From: G965261775 sp965261775
GTDB lineage: Bacteria; Pseudomonadota; Gammaproteobacteria; Eutrophobiales; Eutrophobiaceae
Direction: 5' to 3'
Length of the DNA stretch: 64,000 nt
Assembly: GCA_965261775.1 (NCBI GenBank)
Contig: OZ253477.1
Location: 620,001-684,000 of the forward strand
Shown here: piece by piece, positions 1 through 10,800 of the stretch
Position numbering within the stretch: the stretch's first letter is position 1
How the letters are laid out: each line of letters begins with the position of its first letter
Made by a program: the position numbers and the translations under genes
Notes under the pieces: model-generated
Told to the model about the DNA's origin: nothing
The model's database searches: none
Seen by the model: the letters and a program-made list of their open reading frames with translations, nothing else

Positions 1-2076
1 GCGCGCATTCCCAATCTTCTGGTCAATGGGTCCAGCGGGATCGCCGTCGGTGTGGCAACCAATATACCGCCCCATAATCTGACCGAAGTCTTGTCAGCCT
101 GTCTGGCCCTGATTGACAAACCGGACTCCACAGTGGAAGAATTGATGCAGTATATCCTTGGTCCAGATTTTCCGACGGCGGCTATAATCAACGGTTCAGC
201 CGGGATAAAAGAAGCCTACGAAACAGGCCGTGGGCGAATCTGTATACGCGCCTGCAGCAATATCATCGAGGATGACGCCGGTCGCCATACAATCATTGTG
301 ACCGAACTACCCTACCAGGTGAACAAAGCTCGGTTGCAGGAAAAGATCGCCGAGCTGGTCAAGAGCAAAAAGATCACCGGCATAAAAGCTCTACGAGACG
401 AATCGGACAAAAATGGCATGCGCGTAGTGATTGAACTGCATCGCGGTGAGGTTGCCGAGGTTATCCTGAATAATCTATATAAATTTACCGCCATGCAATC
501 CGTGTTCGGCATCAATATGGTCGCCCTAGTGGATCAACGCCCACAATTGATGAACCTGAAAGAGCTACTGGAAGCCTTTATCAGTCATCGCCGTGAGGTC
601 ATTACCCGCCGCACCCTTTTTGAATTACGCAAGGCTCGTGAGCGCGCCCATATTCTGGAAGGTCAGGCGGTCGCGTTGGTCAACATTGACGAGATAATTA
701 CGCTTATTAAAAAATCTGCCTCTCCGGCCAAGGCAAAACAGGCGCTATCGGAACGGGTCTGGCAAGCGGCATCCGTCGTGGAAATGTTACAGCGCACTAA
801 CGCGGACGCTTCGCGTCCAGACGAGCTTACCGAGGAATATGGGCTGACCGACAAGGGTTATCGTCTGTCGCCGCTTCAAGCCCAGGCAATCCTTGAATTA
901 AGGCTACAAAAACTCACCGGATTGGAAAAAGAAAAAATTCTGCAGGAATACAATGAGTTGCTGGATCGGATAACTGAATTATTGCTTATTCTGCAAGAAC
1001 CGGACAGATTGATGCAAGTGGTACGCGAAGCCTTGCAGGAAATTCTGGAACGTTACGGTGATGAACGTAAAACCCGGATTATCAATACGCAGGAGGATAT
1101 GAGCCTGGAAGATCTCATAACTGAAGAAGATGCGGTGGTCACTCTGTCACATGCGGGTTACGCTAAATCACAACCTGTTGAGGTTTATCGATCACAGCGG
1201 CGCGGTGGTCGCGGCAAAACTGCCACATCAGTAAAAGAGGAGGATTTTATTGATAAGCTCTTCATCGCCAGCACCCATGACACCATTTTGTGCTTTTCAA
1301 GTCTGGGCAAGGTGTACTGGCTCAAAGTCTATCAGTTGCCGAAAGCTGGTCGTACCGCACGCGGTCAGCCGATTGTTAATCTATTGCCGTTGGAAGATCA
1401 GGAACGGATTACCGCCATACTGCCAATTCGGGATTATGCTGAAGGCAATTTCGTATTTATTGCCACCACCGACGGGACGGTCAAGAAAACAGCATTGACC
1501 GAATTTTCCCGCCCGCGCTCAAACGGCATCCGCGCCATTGAACTAACCGAGGGCAATCAGGTGATCGGAGTTGAAGTCACGGATGGTCAGCATAATGTCA
1601 TGTTATTCAGCGATGCTGGCAGGGTAGTACGTTTCCCCGAGAACCAGATTCGGGCTAGTGGTCGCACCGCAAGAGGTGTGCGCGGTATTCGCTTGAATAA
1701 GGGGCAGAAGGTGATTTCCCTGATTATTGTCAAAGACGGGGTATCAGCGATTTTGACAGCTACCAAAAACGGTTACGGCAAACAAACCGCTGTTGGGAAT
1801 TATCCGAGTAAATCACGCGGTGGCAAAGGGGTTATTTCCATCCGGATATCGGAAAGAAACGGGGCCGTTGTAGGCGCTGTTGCCGTTGATGACGATGACG
1901 AGATTGCCCTGGTGAGCAATCAGGGGACATTAATACGCATGCCGGTCAAAGGAATCCCTGTTGTCAGTCGAAATACTCAGGGGGTCAAGCTGGTCAACCT
2001 GAATGAAGCAGAACATCTTGCCGTGATAGAGCGAATTATTGAGGAACACAATGACAGTGACGAACAGGCACTTTAG
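1..2076 (+). CDS. gyrA: DNA gyrase subunit A, 3' part (5' end outside window)
   Basis: Open from base 1 in the same frame as the internal ATG at 52, so the gene enters from outside the window and lacks roughly its first 180 codons, including the catalytic tyrosine region. The visible part starts inside the breakage-reunion domain ([22 protein letters not shown]), passes through the coiled coil with [14 protein letters not shown], and ends in the C-terminal beta-pinwheel. The GyrA box QRRGGRGK (about base 1195) distinguishes GyrA from ParC, and repeated pinwheel blade motifs follow. GyrA with GyrB introduces negative supercoils using ATP. The C-terminus has a short acidic tail. serC follows 126 bases downstream on the same strand. 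Confidence 0.95.
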   Translation, partial: ARIPNLLVNGSSGIAVGVATNIPPHNLTEVLSACLALIDKPDSTVEELMQYILGPDFPTAAIINGSAGIKEAYETGRGRICIRACSNIIEDDAGRHTIIVTELPYQVNKARLQEKIAELVKSKKITGIKALRDESDKNGMRVVIELHRGEVAEVILNNLYKFTAMQSVFGINMVALVDQRPQLMNLKELLEAFISHRREVITRRTLFELRKARERAHILEGQAVALVNIDEIITLIKKSASPAKAKQALSERVWQAASVVEMLQRTNADASRPDELTEEYGLTDKGYRLSPLQAQAILELRLQKLTGLEKEKILQEYNELLDRITELLLILQEPDRLMQVVREALQEILERYGDERKTRIINTQEDMSLEDLITEEDAVVTLSHAGYAKSQPVEVYRSQRRGGRGKTATSVKEEDFIDKLFIASTHDTILCFSSLGKVYWLKVYQLPKAGRTARGQPIVNLLPLEDQERITAILPIRDYAEGNFVFIATTDGTVKKTALTEFSRPRSNGIRAIELTEGNQVIGVEVTDGQHNVMLFSDAGRVVRFPENQIRASGRTARGVRGIRLNKGQKVISLIIVKDGVSAILTATKNGYGKQTAVGNYPSKSRGGKGVISIRISERNGAVVGAVAVDDDDEIALVSNQGTLIRMPVKGIPVVSRNTQGVKLVNLNEAEHLAVIERIIEEHNDSDEQAL

Positions 2077-2202
2077 CCTTTTTGCTTGCGCTGTTTATAA
2101 TGTTCGGCAGACTTTACACGGGAACGAGCCCCATATTAGCTCCTCACGCTACGCAACGGCTGTATGAGGCAATCATCTGGATGAATCAAAATCAGTGAAT
2201 TA

Positions 2203-3294
2203 ATGCGTTCCTTGTTTAATTTTTCTCCTGGCCCGGCGATGCTGCCGGAAGAGATCATGTTGCTGGCTCAGGCCGAGTTTATGGACTGGCAAGGTACGGG
2301 CAAATCGGTTGTTGAAATCAGTCATCGTAGCGATGAATTTCAGATGATGGTCAAACATGCCGAGCAGACTCTGCGTGAGTTATTGGGGATCCCCGCCGAC
2401 TATCACATCCTGTTTCTGGCTGGTGGCGCCACGCAGCAATTTTCAGTAGCACCGATGAATCTGCTACGGAGTGGCTCTTGTGCCGATTATCTGCACACTG
2501 GGGTCTGGTCAAGCAAGGCAATACAGGCGGCCGCGCCCTATATCAGGGTCAATGTCGTTTGTTCGGGCGAGACATCTGGTTTTACGACAATCCCCGACCG
2601 GAGCGGATGGCGCTTAAACCCCGAGGCAAACTGGTGCTATTATTGCGCGAATGAAACGATAGGCGGACTTGAGTTCAACTTTATTCCCGATGTCGGCACC
2701 GTACCGCTTGTAACAGATATGACATCGTCAATATTGTCCCGACAAATAGACATCTCAAAATTTGGCCTGATTATTGCCGGGGCACAGAAAAACATCGCAC
2801 CAGCAGGTATGACGATTGTCATCATCAAAGACAGCCTGTGCGGGGAAGCATTGCCTGTAACACCGGACCCGCTGAACTATCGCTTGCAGGCGGAGGCAGG
2901 TAGTATGCTGAATACACCACCCGTATTCAACTGGTATATGGCTAATCTGATGTTTGACTGGGTCAAACATCAAGGTGGCGTAGCCGAGATGGAAAAACGC
3001 AATCAATATAAGGCGAGTATGCTTTATGATGTGATTGACACTGGCACACTGTACAAAAATAATATTGATAAGAAATACCGTTCAAATATGAATGTGGTTT
3101 TTTCATTAAGTGATGAAGGGATGCAGAGTGCTTTTCTGGAGGAGGCCACACGGGCTGGCTTGCATGGACTGAAAGGGCATCGTCTGAGAGGTGACCTGCG
3201 GGCAAGTATTTATAACGCGATGCCGGTGTCAGGTGTGGAACGGCTAGCCAATTTCATGCGCGAATTTAAACAAAAATACGAACGAACGGGTTAA
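2203..3294 (+). CDS. serC: Phosphoserine aminotransferase
   Basis: The 363-residue product has the usual length of SerC (class V aminotransferase). It converts 3-phosphohydroxypyruvate and glutamate to phosphoserine for serine synthesis, and also acts in pyridoxine synthesis, in the cytoplasm with PLP. The N-terminus FNFSPGPAMLPEEI and the motif FLAGGATQQF (about residues 71-80) are diagnostic. The PLP lysine is Lys196 in AGAQKN, and the C-terminus has the substrate-binding GHRLRGDLRASIYNAMP. A gyrA-serC neighbourhood is common in gammaproteobacteria. The gene may be cotranscribed with gyrA, as no clear terminator is seen in the 126-base gap. The ATG start matches family N-termini. Confidence 0.96.
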   Translation: MRSLFNFSPGPAMLPEEIMLLAQAEFMDWQGTGKSVVEISHRSDEFQMMVKHAEQTLRELLGIPADYHILFLAGGATQQFSVAPMNLLRSGSCADYLHTGVWSSKAIQAAAPYIRVNVVCSGETSGFTTIPDRSGWRLNPEANWCYYCANETIGGLEFNFIPDVGTVPLVTDMTSSILSRQIDISKFGLIIAGAQKNIAPAGMTIVIIKDSLCGEALPVTPDPLNYRLQAEAGSMLNTPPVFNWYMANLMFDWVKHQGGVAEMEKRNQYKASMLYDVIDTGTLYKNNIDKKYRSNMNVVFSLSDEGMQSAFLEEATRAGLHGLKGHRLRGDLRASIYNAMPVSGVERLANFMREFKQKYERTG

Positions 3295-3342
3295 CTGACA
3301 AGCGCTATGTTAATGCGAAATGCTGGAATATTATGCCCTCTG

Positions 3343-4095
3343 TTAATTATAAGCCAGACGCTTCATAAGATTATTTTTGATATTTGATAATGAAGCCAGA
3401 TGCGCGAAGATGAGTTCCATTTGGTTGGAATTGACAAGATCTGCCAATTGCTCCGGTTTCAATGTTTTTAACTTTTCCTTGTTGACACATAAAAAGCCGT
3501 TCAGCGCATATTTTGTCCCCGAAGCCATTTGAATATCCGCCCGCATTGGTTCAAGTAAGTCCAGTTTGGACAAATTTTCGCAAAACAGTGTCGTTAGCCG
3601 CACATGGGTTTGATAATCTTTAATAAAATCAACCGCCTGCTTCAAGAAAGCAAGCTGTTCACCCTGTTCATCAAACAGGGCATTACCCTCCTTTGCTGTA
3701 TTAAATCCAGGAAAACTTTCGTCAATACAAACCGTAAATGTCGTTGATAACTTATCATCCGGGACCGCCAGTATAAAAGGATAACGCCTGATATAGGCGG
3801 GGATATAGTCTGCCGTCCATTGCCCTTTCTCATCAACAAAAAGATTCTGCTTCTCGTCTAAGCCTAAAAGGGCAACTGGAAAAACGGCCTTCGCCGTCGA
3901 CCTTGCGAATACCACCGGGTATTCTCTCGCCGCCAATACAAATTCTATTGCTGCGATATAAACGCTGTTGCTTTCCTTGGCAAAGAAATAATTTTCAATG
4001 TCCTTGATATAAAGCCCACTATGCACTTCTTTATTCAGCGGCGCTATTTTTTTATAGAACAAAGGCTGGCTGGATTCGGCGGTTTTTTTAATCAT
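3343..4095 (-). CDS. SapC-family protein
   Basis: The 250-residue protein matches the SapC family, named after a gene in the Campylobacter S-layer locus; its molecular role is unclear. Family features visible are the N-terminal PLNKEVHSGLYIKDI, the middle ARSTAKAVFPVALLGLDEKQNLFVDEKGQW, YIPAYIRRYPFILA (about residues 103-116) and the C-terminal NGFLCVNKEKLKTLKPEQLADL. There is no signal peptide or membrane segment, so it is probably cytosolic. It lies downstream of the two-partner-secretion genes on the same strand, separated by about 310 bases. SapC genes often accompany surface or secreted protein loci, but a functional link here is inference. It converges with serC (48-base gap). Confidence 0.8.
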   Translation of the reverse strand: MIKKTAESSQPLFYKKIAPLNKEVHSGLYIKDIENYFFAKESNSVYIAAIEFVLAAREYPVVFARSTAKAVFPVALLGLDEKQNLFVDEKGQWTADYIPAYIRRYPFILAVPDDKLSTTFTVCIDESFPGFNTAKEGNALFDEQGEQLAFLKQAVDFIKDYQTHVRLTTLFCENLSKLDLLEPMRADIQMASGTKYALNGFLCVNKEKLKTLKPEQLADLVNSNQMELIFAHLASLSNIKNNLMKRLAYN

Positions 4096-4405
4096 TGATA
4101 TAAATTATCTCTGTCCAAATATTTTATGAAAGATTTCGTGTCCAAAACCATTGGTTAAAAACTTGCACAATCTACATCAGGCAAGCTCAGCAAACACTTG
4201 CCGGAGACCCATTGAGTGCCGAAAGAGCATAGCCACCGATAAAGGTCTGTGTTGTGTGCATGTGACAATAACAAGCGTAAAAAAACAAGACAAACTGTAT
4301 TTTACAACAATACCCGGACCACTAATAATTGCCTGAAATTAACATATACAACGGATTTAAAATAATTAAGCCTGTCTTTATAAAATATCAGCGCTAGAGC
4401 GAACC
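4096..4405. other. Intergenic stretch, nothing recognised
   Basis: About 310 AT-rich bases between the SapC gene and the small secreted protein, both on the minus strand. A 61-codon plus-strand open frame here has no recognisable product and no convincing ribosome site. I see no tRNA, clear terminator hairpin or repeat. Confidence 0.5.
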
Positions 4406-4864
4406 TCAATCTTCCGCTTCAGATACATCAAGAATATCTTCATCATCGTTTATTCCTTCATCTTCAAAGAATTTTAGCGCATTCAATCTAGACAATTTTT
4501 CCAAGTACGCACTATAATTATAACGTTCATTAATATAGGCTGCTAACAGTTTATTGAGATTTTCAGTATCTTCGGCCTGTGCCTGTTTGGCTATCAATCC
4601 ATTAATCCTTACATTAAGTACCTCAATCAATTCCCGAATCTCACCTTCTTCCACCGCGAAAGGGCAAGAATAAGGTTCAAGATTATTACACTTCGCGATT
4701 GACAGGGCGATACTCATGCCGATCGATCGAAATGAAGCAATCTCACCAATTGATAAAGGAAGATCAGCTGTTTCAGCTTCTTTGCTATCAAGGATTGTAG
4801 CTGACGAATGTATGCTGAAAAAAGCAGTGAAAAGAAAAACAAATACTTTTGACTTGAGTTTCAT
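4406..4864 (-). CDS. Small secreted protein resembling the C-terminus of the adjacent TPS exoprotein
   Basis: 152 residues with a Sec signal peptide (KLKSKVFVFLFTAFFSIHSSA, cleavage probably near residue 22). The mature part begins with SIG, a stretch around FRSIGMSIALSIAKC, a short Cys-x(7)-Cys segment, then an acidic helical coiled coil ending in an Asp/Glu-rich tail (about residues 133-152). The same order occurs at the C-terminus of the giant exoprotein encoded just upstream: FSSIGTGIALPLAQC, a second Cys after a short loop, acidic helices, then FFAAEEEAFEDDEEL. The two are probably homologous, so this looks like a detached copy of the exoprotein's C-terminal module. It lies 33 bases after the exoprotein stop and is likely cotranscribed. 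Function unknown; it may cap or anchor the exoprotein or assist its release. Confidence 0.75.
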   Translation of the reverse strand: MKLKSKVFVFLFTAFFSIHSSATILDSKEAETADLPLSIGEIASFRSIGMSIALSIAKCNNLEPYSCPFAVEEGEIRELIEVLNVRINGLIAKQAQAEDTENLNKLLAAYINERYNYSAYLEKLSRLNALKFFEDEGINDDEDILDVSEAED

Positions 4865-4897
4865 TTAATTCCAATAATAATTATGGAAGTATCTGGA

Positions 4898-7800
4898 TTA
4901 ATACACACTAAATACTGGCTTTTCAAACAGACTGTCTAAGCTTGATAAACCATCATTTGTATAATGAACCACTTTTACTGAATTGTAATCCCTTGCCTCG
5001 GCCCTGAACATCGGTGCCGGAGTAAGCATTGCCTCGATTCTTTCTATCAACAAACGAATCCTGTTTTCAATAAAAACGGCTTCCGCGCCAGCACCTTCAA
5101 TAATAGCGTCAAGGGCTTCCAGATTTAATTCAACGCCCACTTTCCTACCCAGACGCGTACGTTCTTCACTCTCCTCTTTCAGATTTTCAAGCCACGCGAT
5201 ACGTGCCCGGACTATTTTAAGTATATTGGTCAATCGTGTTAATTTATCAGCATCAGATTCGATTCCCGGTAATGCTTCTCCATCTCCTATCAATTCTTCA
5301 TCATCTTCAAACGCCTCTTCCTCTGCGGCAAAGAAATCCTTTAATTCCTTGCGATAGACGCGGAATTTCTGCAACTCCTCATTAAAACCTTCAATCAAGG
5401 TCTCAATATCAGCCTGCTCCTCCGGTTTAATCCCTTCATCAACCAGTCGCTTCTCAAGTTCAAGCAGACGCGCTTCCAAATTTTCAATGAGTTCATCAAG
5501 CTCATCCTCACTGACGCTCGGGGCACAGCCTTCCTGCTCCTCACATTGTGCCAATGGTAACGCAATACCGGTACCAATCGAACTGAATAATGTCAATTCC
5601 CGATCAAACAGACCGACATCAATAAAAGCCAGTGCTTCAAGACCCGTCAATCCAATTGTCGGGCTGAAATATGCCCGGACAATGTCAACATTAGTGAAAT
5701 GTGCTCCATTAATGACCTGCTCTTCGCTGATAAAACGAAGAAAGGCAGTAAATCCCGGATAAGTCGTAACATCGGAAAAGAAACTGCCTCTATTAAATTC
5801 TGTTGCAACATTGCTACCCGTGGCAACATCAACCTCACCCCCGGAAAAAGCCAGGTTAATGTTATTTGAATTGATAATATTACCCGAAGCGATTATCTCC
5901 CCGCTTGCCCGGTCTTGAACGAGGGGCGCTGTCAACACAACTGGTACTTGTGCCGTAATATCACCTCGTAGTTGAGCGCTGACAAGAGGACCAACCGCCA
6001 TCATCGCTATCGTATCACCTGCTGTAATATCCGCATTAAGAACGATATCACCTGCCAACAGCGTTAAAGGACCACCTGTGTCAATACTTGATGAGACGGT
6101 TAGTGTCTCTGTATAAATATTAATGGTGTCGCCAGAATTGCCCCTGGTTAACGGGAAAAAGCCCGCTGGGTCCAGAAAACCGCCAATAACTAAATGTCCG
6201 CTGAATTGATTCAATGCTGGCAGATTAAGATCATCAACACCGACGGTCAAGTCACCCGTGTTTGGACTGGAGCGGGTATGACGGTTTATGGTCAATGCAC
6301 CCCCACCTTCCACTGTGCCCCGGGTAAGCACCTTGCCTTGAGTATAAATCCAGGTATTATCATTGCCCGGTAACGTCACGACTCCGGTATACTCTCCATT
6401 GGCGGTAAACGTGTTTTTGTCGTTCGGCGCGGCGGCGGCGTGCACATTGCTCACGCCAGTGAAACTGAGCATTATCTCCGGATTCAAAATATTGTCACTC
6501 ACCGTGCCGCCCGTCTCCATATTAAGATTCCAGATAAGAAGGTTGCGGGTTCCGGTGGTACCAACCAATATTGTCTCTTCGCCCCGCAACGTTTCGATAT
6601 TATCGATATCGCTTAAGGTTACCGTTACGCCAGTAACGTCATTGCTATCATAGTCCAGAGTGTCATCGCCGGCGCCGCCATCTATCAGACCTGTAATCAC
6701 TCCCCCGTCCTCAAAGCGAAAAGTGTCTTCCCCGGAACCGCCTGTCAAACGCGGAACACCCTCAAAGTTAACACCCGCGACAGTGAAACTATTTTCACCG
6801 GTTATATGCCATATCTCATCACTATCAAGCCCCCGAACCTCAAAGCCTATATCACTATTACCGATAAAGCGTTCAATATTGCGAAAGTCAATATTAGGGA
6901 CGACGGGATTTGCCAGATCAAATATGAATCCACCCTGAAAGCTGGAATAATCCAGAGCGTCACTATTATCGTGCTCGCCCCCGTCAACCACACCCGTCAC
7001 AAAAGACGTTGCGTCAACAACAACAAACGTATCATCAGCCTCGCCACCCGTGAGACTGGCGAAATTGACAAACGAGTCATCGCGCCCCCCCGAATTCAGC
7101 GTACCCGTATTTTCACCGTTAATCGTCCAGACTGTCGCGACATCCGCTCCCATAAGAGTATCGGTACTGCCGGTATACGTCACAGAAGCGGCGACAGGGA
7201 CCGATCTGATCTGCAATGTCGCATCTTCATTATTATTATGATCCACTATCGCGAAAAACATGCCAGTAGCACCAAGATCGATATTATCCACGACCAGTTC
7301 TCCGTCCGAACGAAGTGTCAGTATCGCACCATCGCCGGTAAAAGAAGCATAATCAATCGTATTTCCATCGCCGTTGGAATAAACCGCATTCCTCCCTGTC
7401 AGCGTCGTTGCTCCAAATGTAATGCCATCAAAACCACTGAACGTAACATCGCTCAACATAATGGAACCAGCAATATTCGTTCCCGTGTCACCGTCCGCCA
7501 GGGTCACATCCCCGGCAAAACGCACCGTGGTACCAGAAGCCGCAATCACCCCGGAATTGCCCCCAAACACACCCTGAAAATCCACCAGACCCGTCACACC
7601 ACTCTGGACCGTCAAGGCCGCGCCCGTCCCGTCACCCAGATTGCTCACCGCGCCCGTCACCGTCACACTCCCGGCGCCAATCCCGGCACCCAACACCAGG
7701 TCCTGACCGCCGCCAGTGATGGAGGCCAGCGAAATCGCACCCCCGTTTGAATCCAGCGTCACCGTCCCCCCGCTCAACGTCGTCGCACCCGTCACCGTCA

Positions 7801-10800
7801 AACCGTCATACCCGCTCCAGGTCATCGGACCAGACAACGCCAGCGCCGCCAACGACGACCCCGTGTCACCGTCCGCCAGGGTCACATCCCCGGCAAAACG
7901 CACCGTGCTACCAGAAGCCGCAATCACCCCGGAATTGCCCCCAAACACACCCTGAAAATCCACCAGACCCGTCACACCACTCTGGACCGTCAAGGCCGCA
8001 CCCGTCCCGTCACCCAGATTGCTCACCGCGCCCGTCACCGTCACACTCCCGGCGCCAATCCCGGCACCCAACACCAGGTCCTGACCGCCGCCAGTGATGG
8101 AGGCCAGCGAAATCGCACCCCCGTTTGAATCCAGCGTCACCGTCCCCCCGCTCAACGTCGTCGCACCCGTCACCGTCAAACCGTCATAACCGCTCCAGGT
8201 CATCGGACCAGACAACGCCAGCGCCGCAAACGACGACCCCGTGTCACCGTCCGCCAGGGTCACATCCCCGGCAAAACGCACCGTGCTACCAGAAGCCGCA
8301 ATCACCCCGGAATTGCCCCCAAACACACCCTGAAAATCCACCAGACCCGTCACACCACTCTGGACCGTCAAGGCCGCACCCGTCCCGTCACCCAGATTGC
8401 TCACCGCGCCCGTCACCGTCACACTCCCGGCGCCAATCCCGGCACCCAACACCAGGTCCTGACCGCCGCCAGTGATGGAGGCCAGCGAAATCGCACCCCC
8501 GTTTGAATCCAGCGTCACCGTCCCCCCGCTCAACGTCGTCGCACCCGTCACCGTCAAACCGTCATACCCGCTCCAGGTCATCGGACCAGACAACGCCAGC
8601 GCCGCAAACGACGACCCCGTGTCACCGTCCGCCAGGGTCACATCCCCGGCAAAACGCACCGTGCTACCAGAAGCCGCAATCACCCCGGAATTGCCCCCAA
8701 ACACACCCTGAAAATCCACCAGACCCGTCACACCACTCTGGACCGTCAAGGCCGCACCCGTCCCGTCACCCAGATTGCTCACCGCGCCCGTCACCGTCAC
8801 ACTCCCGGCGCCAATCCCGGCACCCAACACCAGGTCCTGACCGCCGCCAGTGATGGAGGCCAGCGAAATCGCACCCCCGTTTGAATCCAGCGTCACCGTC
8901 CCCCCGCTCAACGTCGTCGCACCCGTCACCGTCAAACCGTCATAACCGCTCCAGGTCATCGGACCAGACAACGCCAGCGCCGCAAACGACGACCCCGTGT
9001 CACCGTCCGCCAGGGTCACATCCCCGGCAAAACGCACCGTGCTACCAGAAGCCGCAATCACCCCGGAATTGCCCCCAAACACACCCTGAAAATCCACCAG
9101 ACCCGTCACACCACTCTGGACCGTCAAGGCCGCGCCCGTCCCGTCACCCAGATTGCTCACCGCGCCCGTCACCGTCACACTCCCGGCGCCAATCCCGGCA
9201 CCCAACACCAGGTCCTGACCGCCGCCAGTGATGGAGGCCAGCGAAATCGCACCCCCGTTTGAATCCAGCGTCACCGTCCCCCCGCTCAACGTCGTCGCAC
9301 CCGTCACCGTCAAACCGTCATACCCGCTCCAGGTCATCGGACCAGACAACGCCAGCGCCGCAAACGACGACCCCGTGTCACCGTCCGCCAGGGTCACATC
9401 CCCGGCAAAACGCACCGTGGTACCAGAAGCCGCAATCACCCCGGAATTGCCCCCAAACACACCCTGAAAATCCACCAGACCCGTCACACCACTCTGGACC
9501 GTCAAGGCCGCGCCCGTCCCGTCACCCAGATTGCTCACCGCGCCCGTCACCGTCACACTCCCGGCGCCAATCCCGGCACCCAACACCAGGTCCTGACCGC
9601 CGCCAGTGAGGGAGGCCAGCGAAATCGCCCCCCCGTTTGAATCCAGCGTCACCGTCCCACCGCTCAACGTCGTCGCACCCGTCACCGTCAAACCGTCATA
9701 CCCGCTCCAGGTCATCGGACCAGACAACGCCAGCGCCGCCAACGACGACCCCGTGTCACCGTCCGCCAGGGTCACATCCCCGGCAAAACGCACCGTGGTA
9801 CCAGAAGCCGCAATCACCCCGGAATTGCCCCCAAACACACCCTGAAAATCCACCAGACCCGTCACACCACTCTGGACCGTCAAGGCCGCACCCGTCCCGT
9901 CACCCAGATTGCTCACCGCGCCCGTCACCGTCACACTCCCGGCGCCAATCCCGGCACCCAACACCAGGTCCTGACCGCCGCCAGTGAGGGAGGCCAGCGA
10001 AATCGCACCCCCGTTTGAATCCAGCGTCACCGTCCCCCCGCTCAACGTCGTCGCACCCGTCACCGTCAAACCGTCATACCCGCTCCAGGTCATCGGACCA
10101 GACAACGCCAGCGCCGCAAACGACGACCCCGTGTCACCGTCCGCCAGGGTCACATCCCCGGCAAAACGCACCGTGCTACCAGAAGCCGCAATCACCCCGG
10201 AATTGCCCCCAAACACACCCTGAAAATCCACCAGACCCGTCACACCACTCTGGACCGTCAAGGCCGCACCCGTCCCGTCACCCAGATTGCTCACCGCGCC
10301 CGTCACCGTCACACTCCCGGCGCCAATCCCGGCACCCAACACCAGGTCCTGACCGCCGCCAGTGAGGGAGGCCAGCGAAATCGCCCCCCCGTTTGAATCC
10401 AGCGTCACCATCCCACCGCTCAACGTCGTCGCACCCGTCACCGTCAAACCGTCATACCCGCTCCAGGTCATCGGACCAGACAACGCCAGCGCCGCAAACG
10501 ACGACCCCGTGTCACCGTCCGCCAGGGTCACATCCCCGGCAAAACGCACCGTGGTACCAGAAGCCGCAATCACCCCGGAATTGCCCCCAAACACCCCCTG
10601 AAAATCCACCAGACCCGTCACACCACTCTGGACCGTCAAGGCCGCGCCCGTCCCGTCACCCAGATTGCTCACCGCGCCCGTCACCGTCACACTCCCGGCG
10701 CCAATCCCGGCACCCAACACCAGGTCCTGACCGCCGCCAGTGATGGAGGCCAGCGAAATCGCACCCCCGTTTGAATCCAGCGTCACCGTCCCACCGCTCA

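Noticed and set aside
4151..4336. 61-codon plus-strand frame in the intergenic gap
   Set aside because: No ribosome site, no family resemblance and basic random-looking product.
6806..7750. 314-codon plus-strand frame
   Set aside because: Lies wholly inside the exoprotein gene on the other strand; low-complexity basic composition and no recognisable domain.
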